From an uncultured Selenomonadales bacterium (GTDB taxonomy: Bacteria > Bacillota > Negativicutes > Acidaminococcales > Acidaminococcaceae): a DNA stretch of 42,746 nt. The notes beneath the pieces were generated by a model. It was not told the DNA's origin. It did no database searches and was given only the letters and a program-made list of their open reading frames with translations. Below, piece by piece: positions 1 to 6,572 of this stretch. The stretch covers positions 1-42,746 of the forward strand of contig ONAV01000016.1 in NCBI GenBank assembly GCA_900315925.1. Reading direction: 5' to 3'. The position numbers and the translations under genes were made by a program. The first letter of the stretch is position 1; every line of letters begins with the position of its first letter.

Positions 1-70
1 TTACTCATGTTACTCCTAACCGCAGATAGTAATCATTTCGAATCATACCATATAAAAAGCACTTCTTTGC

Positions 71-126
71 AAAACTTATTGCAACAGTTTTATCGAAAAG
101 GAAAGATTTTTGTTGCAATAAGTTTT
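71..126. repeat. 16-bp perfect inverted repeat
   Basis: The 16 bases at 71-86 (ending TTGCAACA) are exactly reverse-complementary to 111-126 (starting TGTTGCAA), with a 24-base spacer. The arms are AT-rich and end in A and T runs. It could be a weak bidirectional terminator for a gene off the left edge, or a protein-binding palindrome. The repeat is seen directly; the role is not determined. Confidence 0.6.
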
Positions 127-427
127 TCATTTAAAGCTGCCCTCCCCCCCTCCTACTTAAATTTTACAACTTTGCCAGTCCGTTTGTACGTACTTTGAGA
201 AATGCCGCGCGCCAGTCCTTGTGCGGATTTTGGAAGTTTTGCATTTTTGTGCGCAAAATTTCCAGACGCGTTATACACGCCTGCCAATTCGTTTTTATTG
301 AAAACTTTCAATGACAAAACTGTCATTTTTGAAGAGTTTCATGAAAAAATTGACAAAAATGACAGTTTATCATTGACAGTTTTCTTTTTATCCAATTCCA
401 CGGCAACATCGTAGTGCTGACATTGCA

Positions 428-449
428 TCCGGTCAGTTTAGTGACCGGA
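428..449. repeat. Short hairpin, 8-bp stem
   Basis: TCCGGTCA at 428-435 pairs with TGACCGGA at 442-449 around a 6-base loop. No strong T run follows on either strand. The function is unknown. Confidence 0.45.
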
Positions 450-612
450 AGATTTTCGGGAGTCCAGTCATAGTGCGGATTTGGAGCCTGCTCTCTGTTA
501 TAAATATAGACAGTCTATTTGTTTGTCTCTTTGTAACTTAACATGCCAGCATTCTATTGTTTGTTCGAGAGAGCTGCCACTGCGCCGACCCGCAAAATCC
601 GACCAAAAGGAT

Positions 613-651
613 CAAAACAAAAAACACCGGACGCTTTTACACGCCCGGTGT
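613..651 (-). terminator. Rho-independent terminator after Nif11-like gene 1
   Basis: On the minus strand a 10-bp stem, ACACCGGGCG with CGTCCGGTGT (one G-U pair), is followed directly by TTTTTGTTTTG. It lies downstream of the first Nif11-like gene and probably ends that transcript. Confidence 0.8.
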
Positions 652-663
652 GGAGATTAAAAC

Positions 664-744
664 TTAAAGCACTGCTACGCCAATGGACTTGGCAAGTTTG
701 CGAACAGCGGCCTCGGAAAGTTTGCTGACTCTTACATATATCAT
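664..744 (-). CDS. Possible 26-residue peptide ORF downstream of Nif11-like gene 1
   Basis: This short open frame starts at ATG 742-744 and would encode a basic, amphipathic peptide containing KLSEAAVRKLAKSIG. It sits between the first Nif11-like gene and the terminator at 613-651, so it is probably on the same transcript. No good Shine-Dalgarno sequence precedes it, and an in-frame stop lies two codons upstream. It may be a chance ORF, a small peptide, or the end of a decayed gene. I do not recognise it. Confidence 0.2.
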   Translation of the reverse strand: MIYVRVSKLSEAAVRKLAKSIGVAVL

Positions 745-787
745 GGCTTAAATAATATGACCGGAAATCCGATTTAAAGAAAAATCT

Positions 788-1018
788 TCACATCATATCA
801 TCCAGGGGAGTTCTCATATAACACTCACCACCGGCAATATTCTTAAGTGCTACATCATCTAATTCAAAATCAGACAATTCCGTCATGTAAGCTTCTGCTT
901 CCTCTTTTGTCATCTCATAGCCGCCTGTCTTTGCCAACGCAATCAGTTCATCGGCCGATTTGCACTGTATCGCTTTTTCCAGCATTTCTTTTGTGAGTTC
1001 TTTTTTGTTGATTGGCAT
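788..1018 (-). CDS. Nif11-like leader peptide, RiPP-precursor-like (copy 1)
   Basis: The 76-residue product has the features of the Nif11-type leader family (TIGR03798-like): an N-terminal MPINKKE block, then KSADELIALAK, TKEEAEAY, an acidic ELSDFEL helix and a terminal IAGG. In that family the leader directs modification and is cut after the Gly-Gly. The 12 residues after GG (ECYMRTPLDDMM) would be the core and contain one Cys. The start is ATG at 1016-1018, because GGAGG lies 8 bases upstream; an in-frame TTG six bases earlier is less likely. No maturation enzyme lies nearby, so the modified product, if any, is unknown. Assignment to the leader family is strong; that it is a real RiPP precursor is inference. 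Confidence 0.85.
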   Translation of the reverse strand: MPINKKELTKEMLEKAIQCKSADELIALAKTGGYEMTKEEAEAYMTELSDFELDDVALKNIAGGECYMRTPLDDMM

Positions 1019-1048
1019 AATCAATTCCTCCCTTAACTGTTAATACTT

Positions 1049-1150
1049 AAATGCTTTTTATTATATATACAAAACAGGTTCATCAAAATTGACGCTGATG
1101 GAAATATTTTGTTAATTATATCATACTCATCTTTGCTGAGCAAAACTGAA
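1049..1150 (-). promoter_or_regulatory. Promoter and conserved 5' leader of Nif11-like gene 1
   Basis: On the minus strand, -35 TTGCTC (1138-1143) and -10 TATAAT (1115-1120) are separated by 17 bases, with an extended TG before the -10. The predicted start near 1108 leaves about 90 bases of leader. That leader carries a block shared with the other cassettes, including GTATATATAATAAAA, which itself contains a second TATAAT at 1060-1065. The same module precedes copies 4 and 5 and, with a more divergent downstream part, the nucleotidyltransferase gene. Confidence 0.8.
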
Positions 1151-1186
1151 ATTATCATATTTCATAACTGTTAACACCAAATAAAT

Positions 1187-1216
1187 AACGCCTGCACCCT
1201 TCCGGGTACAAGCGTC
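1187..1216 (-). terminator. Terminator of the diguanylate cyclase gene
   Basis: On the minus strand a 13-bp stem (including G-U pairs), GACGCTTGTACCC with GGGTGCAGGCGTT, closes a GGAA tetraloop. ATTTATTT follows. It lies between the cyclase stop codon and the promoter of Nif11-like gene 1. Confidence 0.7.
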
Positions 1217-1283
1217 AGGGCCGGATCCGTCTGCCTTTCCTGGTCATCTGCTATGCACTTTACTTCCACGGTTCTCTAGCTCC

Positions 1284-2207
1284 TTATCCACTTGTAGCTA
1301 CATCTTTTTGGAACATACCGCCGGTAACACGATTCTTTCCCTGGCGCTTGGATTCATAAAGCATCCCATCCGCCATATGAAACATGGCTCGTAAATCTTC
1401 GCCGGTCTTCGTTATCCCGGAAACATACCCTACAGAAATATGCAAAGGCAGTTTTTCCGGCCCTAATGCGACCCGTGTCAGCTTCGTCCGTGCATGTATC
1501 ATTTCCAAATTGTACTGGCTCCAGTCTTCATCCAGCCGGATAAGCAGAAACTCATCCCCTCCGTACCGGTAACAATCCGTATTGGTAAACGTATCGGCCA
1601 GCACCTCGCTGAGTTCCCTGAGTGCCACGTCGCCGGTTTCGTGACCGCAGACATCGTTAATCTTTTTAAAGTCATCAATATCTAAAAGGGTAACGATCAG
1701 ACTGTGATTCTTATACTCCTCATAATTTGTACGCAGCATATTTCGGTTATACAATCCCGTCAGCGGATCAATATGGCTTTCTTCCTGCAACACTTCGTTA
1801 CTGTCACGCAGCCTTTTCACAACACTCATTGTTTTCTGCCGGGTTGTATTCCAGATTTGGTGCAGTTTCCCCAAAAACACTGTAATGGCAATCACACTGA
1901 AGCCGGTCATAATTACTCTTTGCAGATTGATGGGTGCATAGCTGAAAAAGCTATGGTCTTCCGAGTAAAAATACATAGCAAACAGAATTACCTGCGCTGC
2001 GCATATGATACCTGCCGGAAAATCAAAGAGGCTGACACAGATGACCAGGCCGGAAAGTAACAACACTTCCGGATTGGGAATGGAGAGGTTGCCGCAGGCA
2101 ACCATCAGCAAGAGCATAAACAAAAATGCCACTAACGAAGTGAGAATCAGTGTTTTGCCTTGATTTTTATTTCTATTATGCTTCTTTCTGGATTTCTGAT
2201 TGGACAC
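1284..2207 (-). CDS. Membrane-bound GGDEF diguanylate cyclase
   Basis: The 307-residue protein is predicted to make cyclic di-GMP from two GTP. A basic N-terminus is followed by about four hydrophobic segments (residues ~20-120), a short linker, and a GGDEF domain from DPLTGLYNR (~147) to the end. The signature GGDEF at 216-220 is intact. The usual inhibitory-site arginine of RxxD is absent: the corresponding residues are TNTD. The start is a GTG with only a weak AGG upstream; an in-frame stop lies five codons before it. No sensory domain is recognisable, so the input may act through the membrane segment. It appears monocistronic, with its own promoter and terminator, and neighbours Nif11-like copy 1. 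Confidence 0.9.
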   Translation of the reverse strand: MSNQKSRKKHNRNKNQGKTLILTSLVAFLFMLLLMVACGNLSIPNPEVLLLSGLVICVSLFDFPAGIICAAQVILFAMYFYSEDHSFFSYAPINLQRVIMTGFSVIAITVFLGKLHQIWNTTRQKTMSVVKRLRDSNEVLQEESHIDPLTGLYNRNMLRTNYEEYKNHSLIVTLLDIDDFKKINDVCGHETGDVALRELSEVLADTFTNTDCYRYGGDEFLLIRLDEDWSQYNLEMIHARTKLTRVALGPEKLPLHISVGYVSGITKTGEDLRAMFHMADGMLYESKRQGKNRVTGGMFQKDVATSG

Positions 2208-2289
2208 TATGTGGGTAACCTTTCATTAATAAGTAAGTAGATCTCCGGGAATTTGCTTCCCCTCAAAAAACAAAAATAAATTATTATTA

Positions 2290-2318
2290 ATTATATTTCA
2301 TTACGCTGTTCAAAACAA
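2290..2318 (-). promoter_or_regulatory. Promoter of the diguanylate cyclase gene
   Basis: On the minus strand, -35 TTGTTT (2313-2318) and a perfect -10 TATAAT (2290-2295) are 17 bases apart, about 80 bases upstream of the GTG start. The rest of the 2208-2477 gap shows no gene. Confidence 0.6.
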
Positions 2319-2477
2319 TGGGGGTTCCAAAACGTCACAACACATTATCTTTAGCCGCCTTGTTATGATTTTAATAATAAACATCTGCGGTTATTGAATC
2401 ATTTACTGTGCAAAACTGGGATTTAACAGTTCAATCCAAAATATGTGAATTGTGTCCGATGCAATCCATCACTTTTA

Positions 2478-3296
2478 TTATAAATTCCAGAATTCCGGTT
2501 TGAACATCACACGGGCAGTATGATTCACGATAATAGAAGGAAGATGGACCCCGTACCGCGCCAACGAGGTTCGGATGTCCTCTTCCGTCCTCCAGAACAG
2601 GCTTTCCATCCAACAAATTTTCCCGGCGGCAAGAACATGTTTTTGGCATAATAAGGGAAACAGATAGCTGTAGACCGTTTCATAATACTGAGCACGCCTG
2701 TAAAGCCGGACGGCCAGTTCGTCAAGGTTTATACCCTGCTCCAAAGCATCTAACAGCATCGTTCCATCGGTATCAAATGTTGCATCTTCACCAAATACAT
2801 CCTGCACGCTTCGGGAAACCTGCTTCGCTGCATCACCATCCCGTCCTTGCAGGATACCCACAATGTCCCGGCCGTCATTTTTCCTGTCACGACGAAACCA
2901 GCAGAGCTTGTGGGCAAGCTGCCAGTCGGAGTCTTGCACCAGAAAAGAAAGATTGCCAGACGCTGCGTCCAGGTGGAGTGCATCGGCATGACGGCAAAAA
3001 TTTTCGCGAAAGTGCGGGGCAGACGTAAATTGTTCCAGACTGTGCATCCAGTGAGGAAACAGCCTGTACTTTTCTCCAACAGCTGCCACACAATCCTCAA
3101 ACAGAGGCGACGGCCCCCGGAGCGCATAATCGATGTCGTGAGTTGCAGTCCGGAATTTATGCCGGAGAGTAACCGCAGTGCCGCCATAAATCAACACCTT
3201 TAGCGGAGGCCCGTTCCGTCTGGCATATTCTGCCGCTACCTCGCAAAGCAGCTCGGTGACGTTCTCCCGCGTAAATTTGTATTCCCTGTTCTCCGT
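2478..3296 (-). CDS. DUF6036-like nucleotidyltransferase-fold protein with abnormal start codon
   Basis: The open frame resembles nucleotidyltransferase-fold proteins of the DUF6036 type. The pattern YGGTAV...TATHDIDYAL gives the GG and DxD-like motifs, and a later KN-GRDIVGIL segment fits the same family. Coding sequence continues upstream of the first conventional start (GTG at 3195-3197). The added residues NREYKFTRENVTELL match the usual family N-terminus. A strong GGAGG at 3305-3309 lies 8 bases before an ACG codon (3294-3296), exactly where ATG is expected. Either ACG is used as a rare start, ATG has mutated and the gene is damaged, or translation starts at the GTG (239 residues, cutting into the fold). 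Such proteins occur in toxin-antitoxin or abortive-infection pairs, but no partner gene is seen. Its promoter and leader match those of the Nif11-like genes. Confidence 0.6.
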   Translation of the reverse strand, partial: TENREYKFTRENVTELLCEVAAEYARRNGPPLKVLIYGGTAVTLRHKFRTATHDIDYALRGPSPLFEDCVAAVGEKYRLFPHWMHSLEQFTSAPHFRENFCRHADALHLDAASGNLSFLVQDSDWQLAHKLCWFRRDRKNDGRDIVGILQGRDGDAAKQVSRSVQDVFGEDATFDTDGTMLLDALEQGINLDELAVRLYRRAQYYETVYSYLFPLLCQKHVLAAGKICWMESLFWRTEEDIRTSLARYGVHLPSIIVNHTARVMFKPEFWNL

Positions 3297-3330
3297 TTTT
3301 GTAACCTCCAGATCTTATCCTTTTACCTAA

Positions 3331-3440
3331 TACAATAAATACCTTTTATTATTTATTCAAAGATGACACATTAAAATCGACATTGATGGAATTATTTTTT
3401 TAATTATATCATACCAATCTTTGATAAGCAAAACTGGGAT
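3331..3440 (-). promoter_or_regulatory. Nif11-type promoter and leader upstream of the nucleotidyltransferase
   Basis: On the minus strand, -35 TTGCTT (3426-3431) and -10 TATAAT (3403-3408) are 17 bases apart, within GGTATGATATAATTAA. The downstream leader shows the same blocks as the Nif11-like cassettes, including CCATCAATGTC and AATAATAAAAGG. This links the gene to the same regulation, or shows that the promoter was copied here. Confidence 0.75.
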
Positions 3441-3472
3441 TTGTCTCAATAGTCTCAACTATTATTCATTAT

Positions 3473-3512
3473 AAACAAAACAGCCGCGGAACATAAATTA
3501 ATTCCACGGCTG
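3473..3512 (-). terminator. Terminator of Nif11-like gene 2
   Basis: On the minus strand an 11-bp stem, CAGCCGTGGAA with TTCCGCGGCTG, is followed by TTTTGTTTATAA. Stem and flanks (to about 3526) are nearly identical to the terminator at 11092-11128. Confidence 0.85.
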
Positions 3513-3577
3513 TCGGGAAAACAGAACTTATTAAATTTTCTATTTTTGAACGAACTAAAAACTTTAATCAGGACGAT

Positions 3578-3826
3578 TTAACCTACATTTATATAACTCG
3601 GACAAGCTTGCCCATAATTTTCGCATATATTATAGCCGCCTGCAACCTTTTTCAGTGCTTCTTCTTCCAACTCCATATCGTCCATCTCGGCCAAATAGGC
3701 TTCAGCCTCCTCTTTTGTCACTTCAAAACCTTCCGATTTGGCTAAAGCTATCAGTTCTTCTGTAGTACGACATTGCATCGCTTTTGCAATCATTTCTTTT
3801 GTGATTTCGTTTTTGTTAATTGGCAT
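3578..3826 (-). CDS. Nif11-like leader peptide, RiPP-precursor-like (copy 2)
   Basis: The 82-residue product has the same leader layout as its paralogues: MPINKNEITKEM, then a TTEELIALAK helix, TKEEAEAYLAEM, MELEEEALKK and VAGG at ~62-65. The predicted core after GG has 18 residues, YNICENYGQACPSYINVG, with two Cys and three Tyr. A GGGGG-type ribosome site precedes ATG 3824-3826. Unlike copies 1, 4 and 5 it lacks the distal TTGCTT/TATAAT promoter; only the inner half of the leader is kept. It may be read from the decarboxylase gene upstream or from the inner TATAAT. Leader identity is clear; export and modification are inferred only. Confidence 0.85.
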   Translation of the reverse strand: MPINKNEITKEMIAKAMQCRTTEELIALAKSEGFEVTKEEAEAYLAEMDDMELEEEALKKVAGGYNICENYGQACPSYINVG

Positions 3827-3845
3827 AACAGGGTCCCCCTTTATG

Positions 3846-3926
3846 TTAAATAGTAACTGCCTTTAATTATATATACAAAACAGGTTCAGCAAATTTGACA
3901 TTGATGTAAATATTTTTTAAATAATC
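3846..3926 (-). repeat. Truncated copy of the conserved Nif11 leader
   Basis: On the minus strand this contains the shared blocks CATCAATGTCAAATTTGC, GAACCTGTTTTG and TATATATAATTAAAGGC. The outer promoter half is missing, and the sequence diverges upstream towards the acetolactate decarboxylase stop. It marks a breakpoint in the cassette. Confidence 0.65.
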
Positions 3927-3959
3927 CGCAAAATGGTTTTGAAAACAAGCAGTGCACAG

Positions 3960-4694
3960 TCATACGGTGCCGTGCCCCTGCTCAACAGCCTTTATTTCCT
4001 CTTCTGACGCCTGTTTTAAGCTGTAAGTGTCAAACATCGGTCCTTCCGGGAGTTTAATTTCTATCGAGTTGATTTTTGAAATCTGTCCTTTTCCGGATTT
4101 CATGATAATGTCAAACACATGCCCGCCATGCGCTCTGTCATCGGATATAAAATGCAAATGCCATCCGAAGGCATTGATTCCGTCCATATAGTCAGGAAAA
4201 TAGACACAGACAAGAGTACCCTTAATTTTTTCAAATTTAAAAGCTTTCTGGGTTTTTCCAAGTATTGTTTTCAGGTCCACATGCACGGACTCATAGCCTG
4301 ATTCCGACCTGGCATCCACAATATCAAATTCTCCGTCAATACGAGCCATATGCATGCTGTTAAGGCCAAAGTGGGAATCAATAATATTATTAAGCGCCAT
4401 CTTCAGTTCTTCTATGCTATTAATACAACCGAATTCTATAGGGGTACTCTCTTTCATTACGCAAACAGTAGAAAACGGAACGCCACGGTCTGGTTCTGCC
4501 ACAACAACATCACCGTTTTCCATGGCTCTGTAACAGGAACCGTCAAGTACGATCATTTCGCCATCTACGTCTTTGAATGTGCCAAGCCCGATATTACCGT
4601 GGTTAAGCAACTCCGAAACGGGTATAACAGCCCTCGAATATCCAAGCATCAGAGCTTGAAGTGTTGAAACCTGATACATCTTCATGCTATTCAT
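3960..4694 (-). CDS. alsD: Alpha-acetolactate decarboxylase
   Basis: The 244-residue protein should convert 2-acetolactate to acetoin plus CO2 in the cytosol, diverting pyruvate to a neutral product. Family signatures run in order: a YQVSTLQALMLG start, HGNIGLGTF, DGEMIVLDG, a central domain with GTLVCVYFPDYM, and the metal site. His179, His181 and His192 have the same spacing as the known zinc ligands of this enzyme (HxH then H eleven residues on). The length is normal. GGAGGG lies 10 bases before ATG 4692-4694. It sits between Nif11-like copies 3 and 2, separated from copy 3 by a terminator. The partner acetolactate synthase is not in the window. Confidence 0.92.
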   Translation of the reverse strand: MNSMKMYQVSTLQALMLGYSRAVIPVSELLNHGNIGLGTFKDVDGEMIVLDGSCYRAMENGDVVVAEPDRGVPFSTVCVMKESTPIEFGCINSIEELKMALNNIIDSHFGLNSMHMARIDGEFDIVDARSESGYESVHVDLKTILGKTQKAFKFEKIKGTLVCVYFPDYMDGINAFGWHLHFISDDRAHGGHVFDIIMKSGKGQISKINSIEIKLPEGPMFDTYSLKQASEEEIKAVEQGHGTV

Positions 4695-4843
4695 AACCTG
4701 TTGTCCCTCCTACGACGACGTTTTTTATGCTGACACAGAGCTTCGGTTGAGAAGACAGCATCCCACAAATGAAGCGAGAATTGTCTATGCATCCGCTCCC
4801 AATGGTATGAGGCGGTTTGTTTCTATATATCACTGTCATCATT

Positions 4844-4876
4844 ATAACAAAACAGCCGTGGAAGGTCCACGACTGT
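4844..4876 (-). terminator. Terminator after Nif11-like genes 4 and 3
   Basis: On the minus strand ACAGTCGTGG pairs with CCACGGCTGT around a 5-base loop, then TTTGTTATAATGA. The right arm and tail match the terminators at 3473-3512 and 11092-11128, so this is a diverged copy of the same cassette end. Confidence 0.8.
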
Positions 4877-4914
4877 TGCATTATTTACTTCGCAAAACTC
4901 CGATTTAGCGTGAA

Positions 4915-5157
4915 TTATTGATAGTTTGATGGCCCTACAGGAGGAGCGCCAACATCCCCACACAATCCGCCCGCAACATGTCTGAGGTCGCCGTCTTTCA
5001 GTTCACACTCTGATAACTCATCAAAGTACGCCTCGGCTTCCTCTTTCGTAAGGTCAACGCCTGCGGTTTTAGCGTATGCAATCAACTCTTCCGCAGTTTT
5101 GCACTGCATCGCTTTTTCCAGCATTTCTTTTGTAATTTCATTTTTGTTAACCGGCAT
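4915..5157 (-). CDS. Nif11-like leader peptide, RiPP-precursor-like (copy 3)
   Basis: The 80-residue product has the shared leader MPVNKNEITKEM, CKTAEELIAYAK, TKEEAEAYFDEL, CELKDGDLRH and VAGG at ~61-64. The predicted core after GG is LCGDVGAPPVGPSNYQ, 16 residues with one Cys, rich in Gly and Pro and unlike the other cores. GGGAGG precedes ATG 5155-5157 at normal spacing. It follows copy 4 by 63 bases without an intervening terminator. Only the inner leader block lies between them, so the two are probably co-transcribed from the promoter upstream of copy 4. Modification enzymes are not seen. Confidence 0.85.
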   Translation of the reverse strand: MPVNKNEITKEMLEKAMQCKTAEELIAYAKTAGVDLTKEEAEAYFDELSECELKDGDLRHVAGGLCGDVGAPPVGPSNYQ

Positions 5158-5163
5158 AGCAGG

Positions 5164-5220
5164 ATCCTCCCTAATTGTTAAATAGTGAATGCCTTTTATT
5201 ATAGAAATAAGACAAGTTCA
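5164..5220 (-). repeat. Short copy of the conserved leader between Nif11-like genes 4 and 3
   Basis: On the minus strand TATAATAAAAGGCATT and a following TTAACAATTAGGGAGG match the inner end of the cassette leader. The outer promoter is absent. Copy 4 probably ends where the recombination or deletion joined. Confidence 0.55.
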
Positions 5221-5499
5221 TTAAGTATTTCCATAACGACGACAATTCGCTCCTTTACCGTATCTTGGGCAATCAGTTAAGCAATGGATTGGGCAACTAA
5301 CATAGTTGCCGCCAGCAACCTTTTTCAGTGCTTCTTCATCCAGCTCAACATCGTTCATCTCAGCCAAATAGGCTTCAGCTTCCTCTTTGGTAATGTCAAT
5401 GCCTTCCGATTTTGCAAAAGCAATCAACTCTTCCGCACTCTTGCACTGCATAGCCTTCGCAATCTGTTCTTTTGTGATTTCATTTCTGTCAATCGGCAT
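5221..5499 (-). CDS. Nif11-like leader peptide with four-Cys core (copy 4)
   Basis: The 92-residue product starts at ATG 5497-5499, placed by GGGAGG; an in-frame upstream start would overlap the ribosome site. The leader has MPIDRNEITKEQ, CKSAEELIAFAK, TKEEAEAYLAEM, VELDEEALKK and VAGG at ~61-64. The core is the longest of the five at 28 residues. Four Cys lie in the patterns SCPIHCLTDCP and ANCRR, and the tail is basic. The Cys spacing would suit thioether, disulfide or metal-linked structures, but no enzyme here says which. It heads a two-gene unit with copy 3. Confidence 0.87.
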   Translation of the reverse strand: MPIDRNEITKEQIAKAMQCKSAEELIAFAKSEGIDITKEEAEAYLAEMNDVELDEEALKKVAGGNYVSCPIHCLTDCPRYGKGANCRRYGNT

Positions 5500-5527
5500 A
5501 ATAGAAGCCTCCCTCAACTGTTAATTA

Positions 5528-5637
5528 TTAAATGCCTTTTATTATATATACAAGACAGGTTCAGCAAACTTGACATTGTTGGAAAATATTTTTTTGATTA
5601 TATCATACTCATCTTCGATAAGCAAAACTGAAATCAG
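5528..5637 (-). promoter_or_regulatory. Promoter and conserved leader of Nif11-like genes 4 and 3
   Basis: On the minus strand, -35 TTGCTT (5620-5625), a 17-base spacer and -10 TATAAT (5597-5602) lie within TATGATATAAT. A leader of about 90 bases follows, sharing CAATGTCAAGTTTGC and GTATATATAATAAAAGGC with the other cassettes. Confidence 0.85.
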
Positions 5638-5706
5638 CTTAACTTAATGACATTACCACGCCAATCCTCACACCTGTTTCCACGGTTATGACACAATCGT
5701 ATTTCC

Positions 5707-6561
5707 TTATCTCCACATATCCAACACCGTAAGCTGTTCTTCTCTTATTATCGTATCTTCCTTATTCAGCATCCCCAGGTGCAAATGCGGTTTTCCTGTG
5801 CCGTGGTAATCACTGCCGCCACTGATCCGCAGTCCCTTTTCACAGGCAGCGCGGCACAGCGCTTCCACTTCCTCCATTGTGTATTCGGAATAATAACATT
5901 CCAGTCCGTCAATGCCTGCATTGCGTAACAGTTCCAACTGCTCCCAGAATTGTTCTTGCGTTAACCGTTTCTCCCTGACTCCCCCAAAAGGGTGCGCCCA
6001 CACCGCAACGCCTCCGGCAGCTTTTATGGCTTTAATGGCGCCTATGGCATCCACTCTGCCGCCGGGCAGACTCTTTAAATAGGTTTTGTAAATATCTATT
6101 GGCGCTTCGCCCGGTTGTACAGGAGGTAAGTGTTTCTGGATAAGATCGGCAAAAGCCGGCTTACCGGGACTTTTCTTTTTAAACAGCTCTGCTTTTTCTT
6201 CTTCGCTGAACGCAAAACCCAATTCTTCTGTCAAGTACTTCCAACGCCGTTCCGTTTTGTTCATCCGCACATCGTTCGCTTCTTCAACAAATTTTCGAAA
6301 CGCTGCATGATTGGGATCATAGTTATAACCAAGAATATGACACTTGGCAACATCTGTTTTGCACGAAAGCTCAACGCCTTTTATAAATTTTATTTCGGCA
6401 GGTACAATGCGTTCCATTTCCAGCGCGCCGTCAATTGCGTCATGGTCTGTTACCGCAAATGTAGTTATGCCGAGGGTTTGTATTTTTTTCAACAATTCCG
6501 GAATCGTATCCGTTCCATCCGAAACGACGGTATGCATGTGTAAGTCAACTTTTGAATTCAT
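5707..6561 (-). CDS. PHP-domain phosphoesterase (TrpH/YciV-like)
   Basis: The 284-residue protein belongs to the PHP metal-dependent phosphoesterase superfamily. Motifs run in order: DLHMHTVVSDG (residues 6-16), VTDHDAIDG (~38-46), a VELSC glutamate, CHILGYNYD, WAHPFGG (~193-199) and GGSDYHG (~252-258). These residues bind a two- or three-metal centre. Close relatives hydrolyse nucleoside 3',5'-bisphosphates or the 5' ends of short RNA, so that is the likely activity; the substrate is not proven. AAGGAGG precedes ATG 6559-6561. It starts 11 bases after the large permease/c-di-GMP gene and is probably translated from the same transcript. Confidence 0.88.
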   Translation of the reverse strand: MNSKVDLHMHTVVSDGTDTIPELLKKIQTLGITTFAVTDHDAIDGALEMERIVPAEIKFIKGVELSCKTDVAKCHILGYNYDPNHAAFRKFVEEANDVRMNKTERRWKYLTEELGFAFSEEEKAELFKKKSPGKPAFADLIQKHLPPVQPGEAPIDIYKTYLKSLPGGRVDAIGAIKAIKAAGGVAVWAHPFGGVREKRLTQEQFWEQLELLRNAGIDGLECYYSEYTMEEVEALCRAACEKGLRISGGSDYHGTGKPHLHLGMLNKEDTIIREEQLTVLDMWR

Positions 6562-6572
6562 AGTGATCCTCC

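Larger units (their letters stand above)
1..610. other. AT-rich non-coding left edge
   Basis: I see no convincing gene here. The short open frames lack ribosome binding sites and recognisable protein sequence. The stretch holds two inverted repeats (listed separately) and a small palindrome AATGACA-aaac-TGTCATT at 310-327. Further TGACA motifs follow to about 388. A partly duplicated phrase containing GTGCGGATTT occurs near 220 and again near 472. The TGACA cluster could be a regulator-binding site for something outside the window, but nothing here proves that. Confidence 0.6.

Noticed and set aside
543..728. Plus-strand frame of 61 codons
   Set aside because: It runs through the terminator hairpin at 613-651 and lacks a ribosome site.
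2431..2649. Minus-strand frame with Cys-rich start (MPKTCSCRRE)
   Set aside because: It overlaps the end of the nucleotidyltransferase frame, which has family motifs. It lacks a ribosome site and is a shadow frame.
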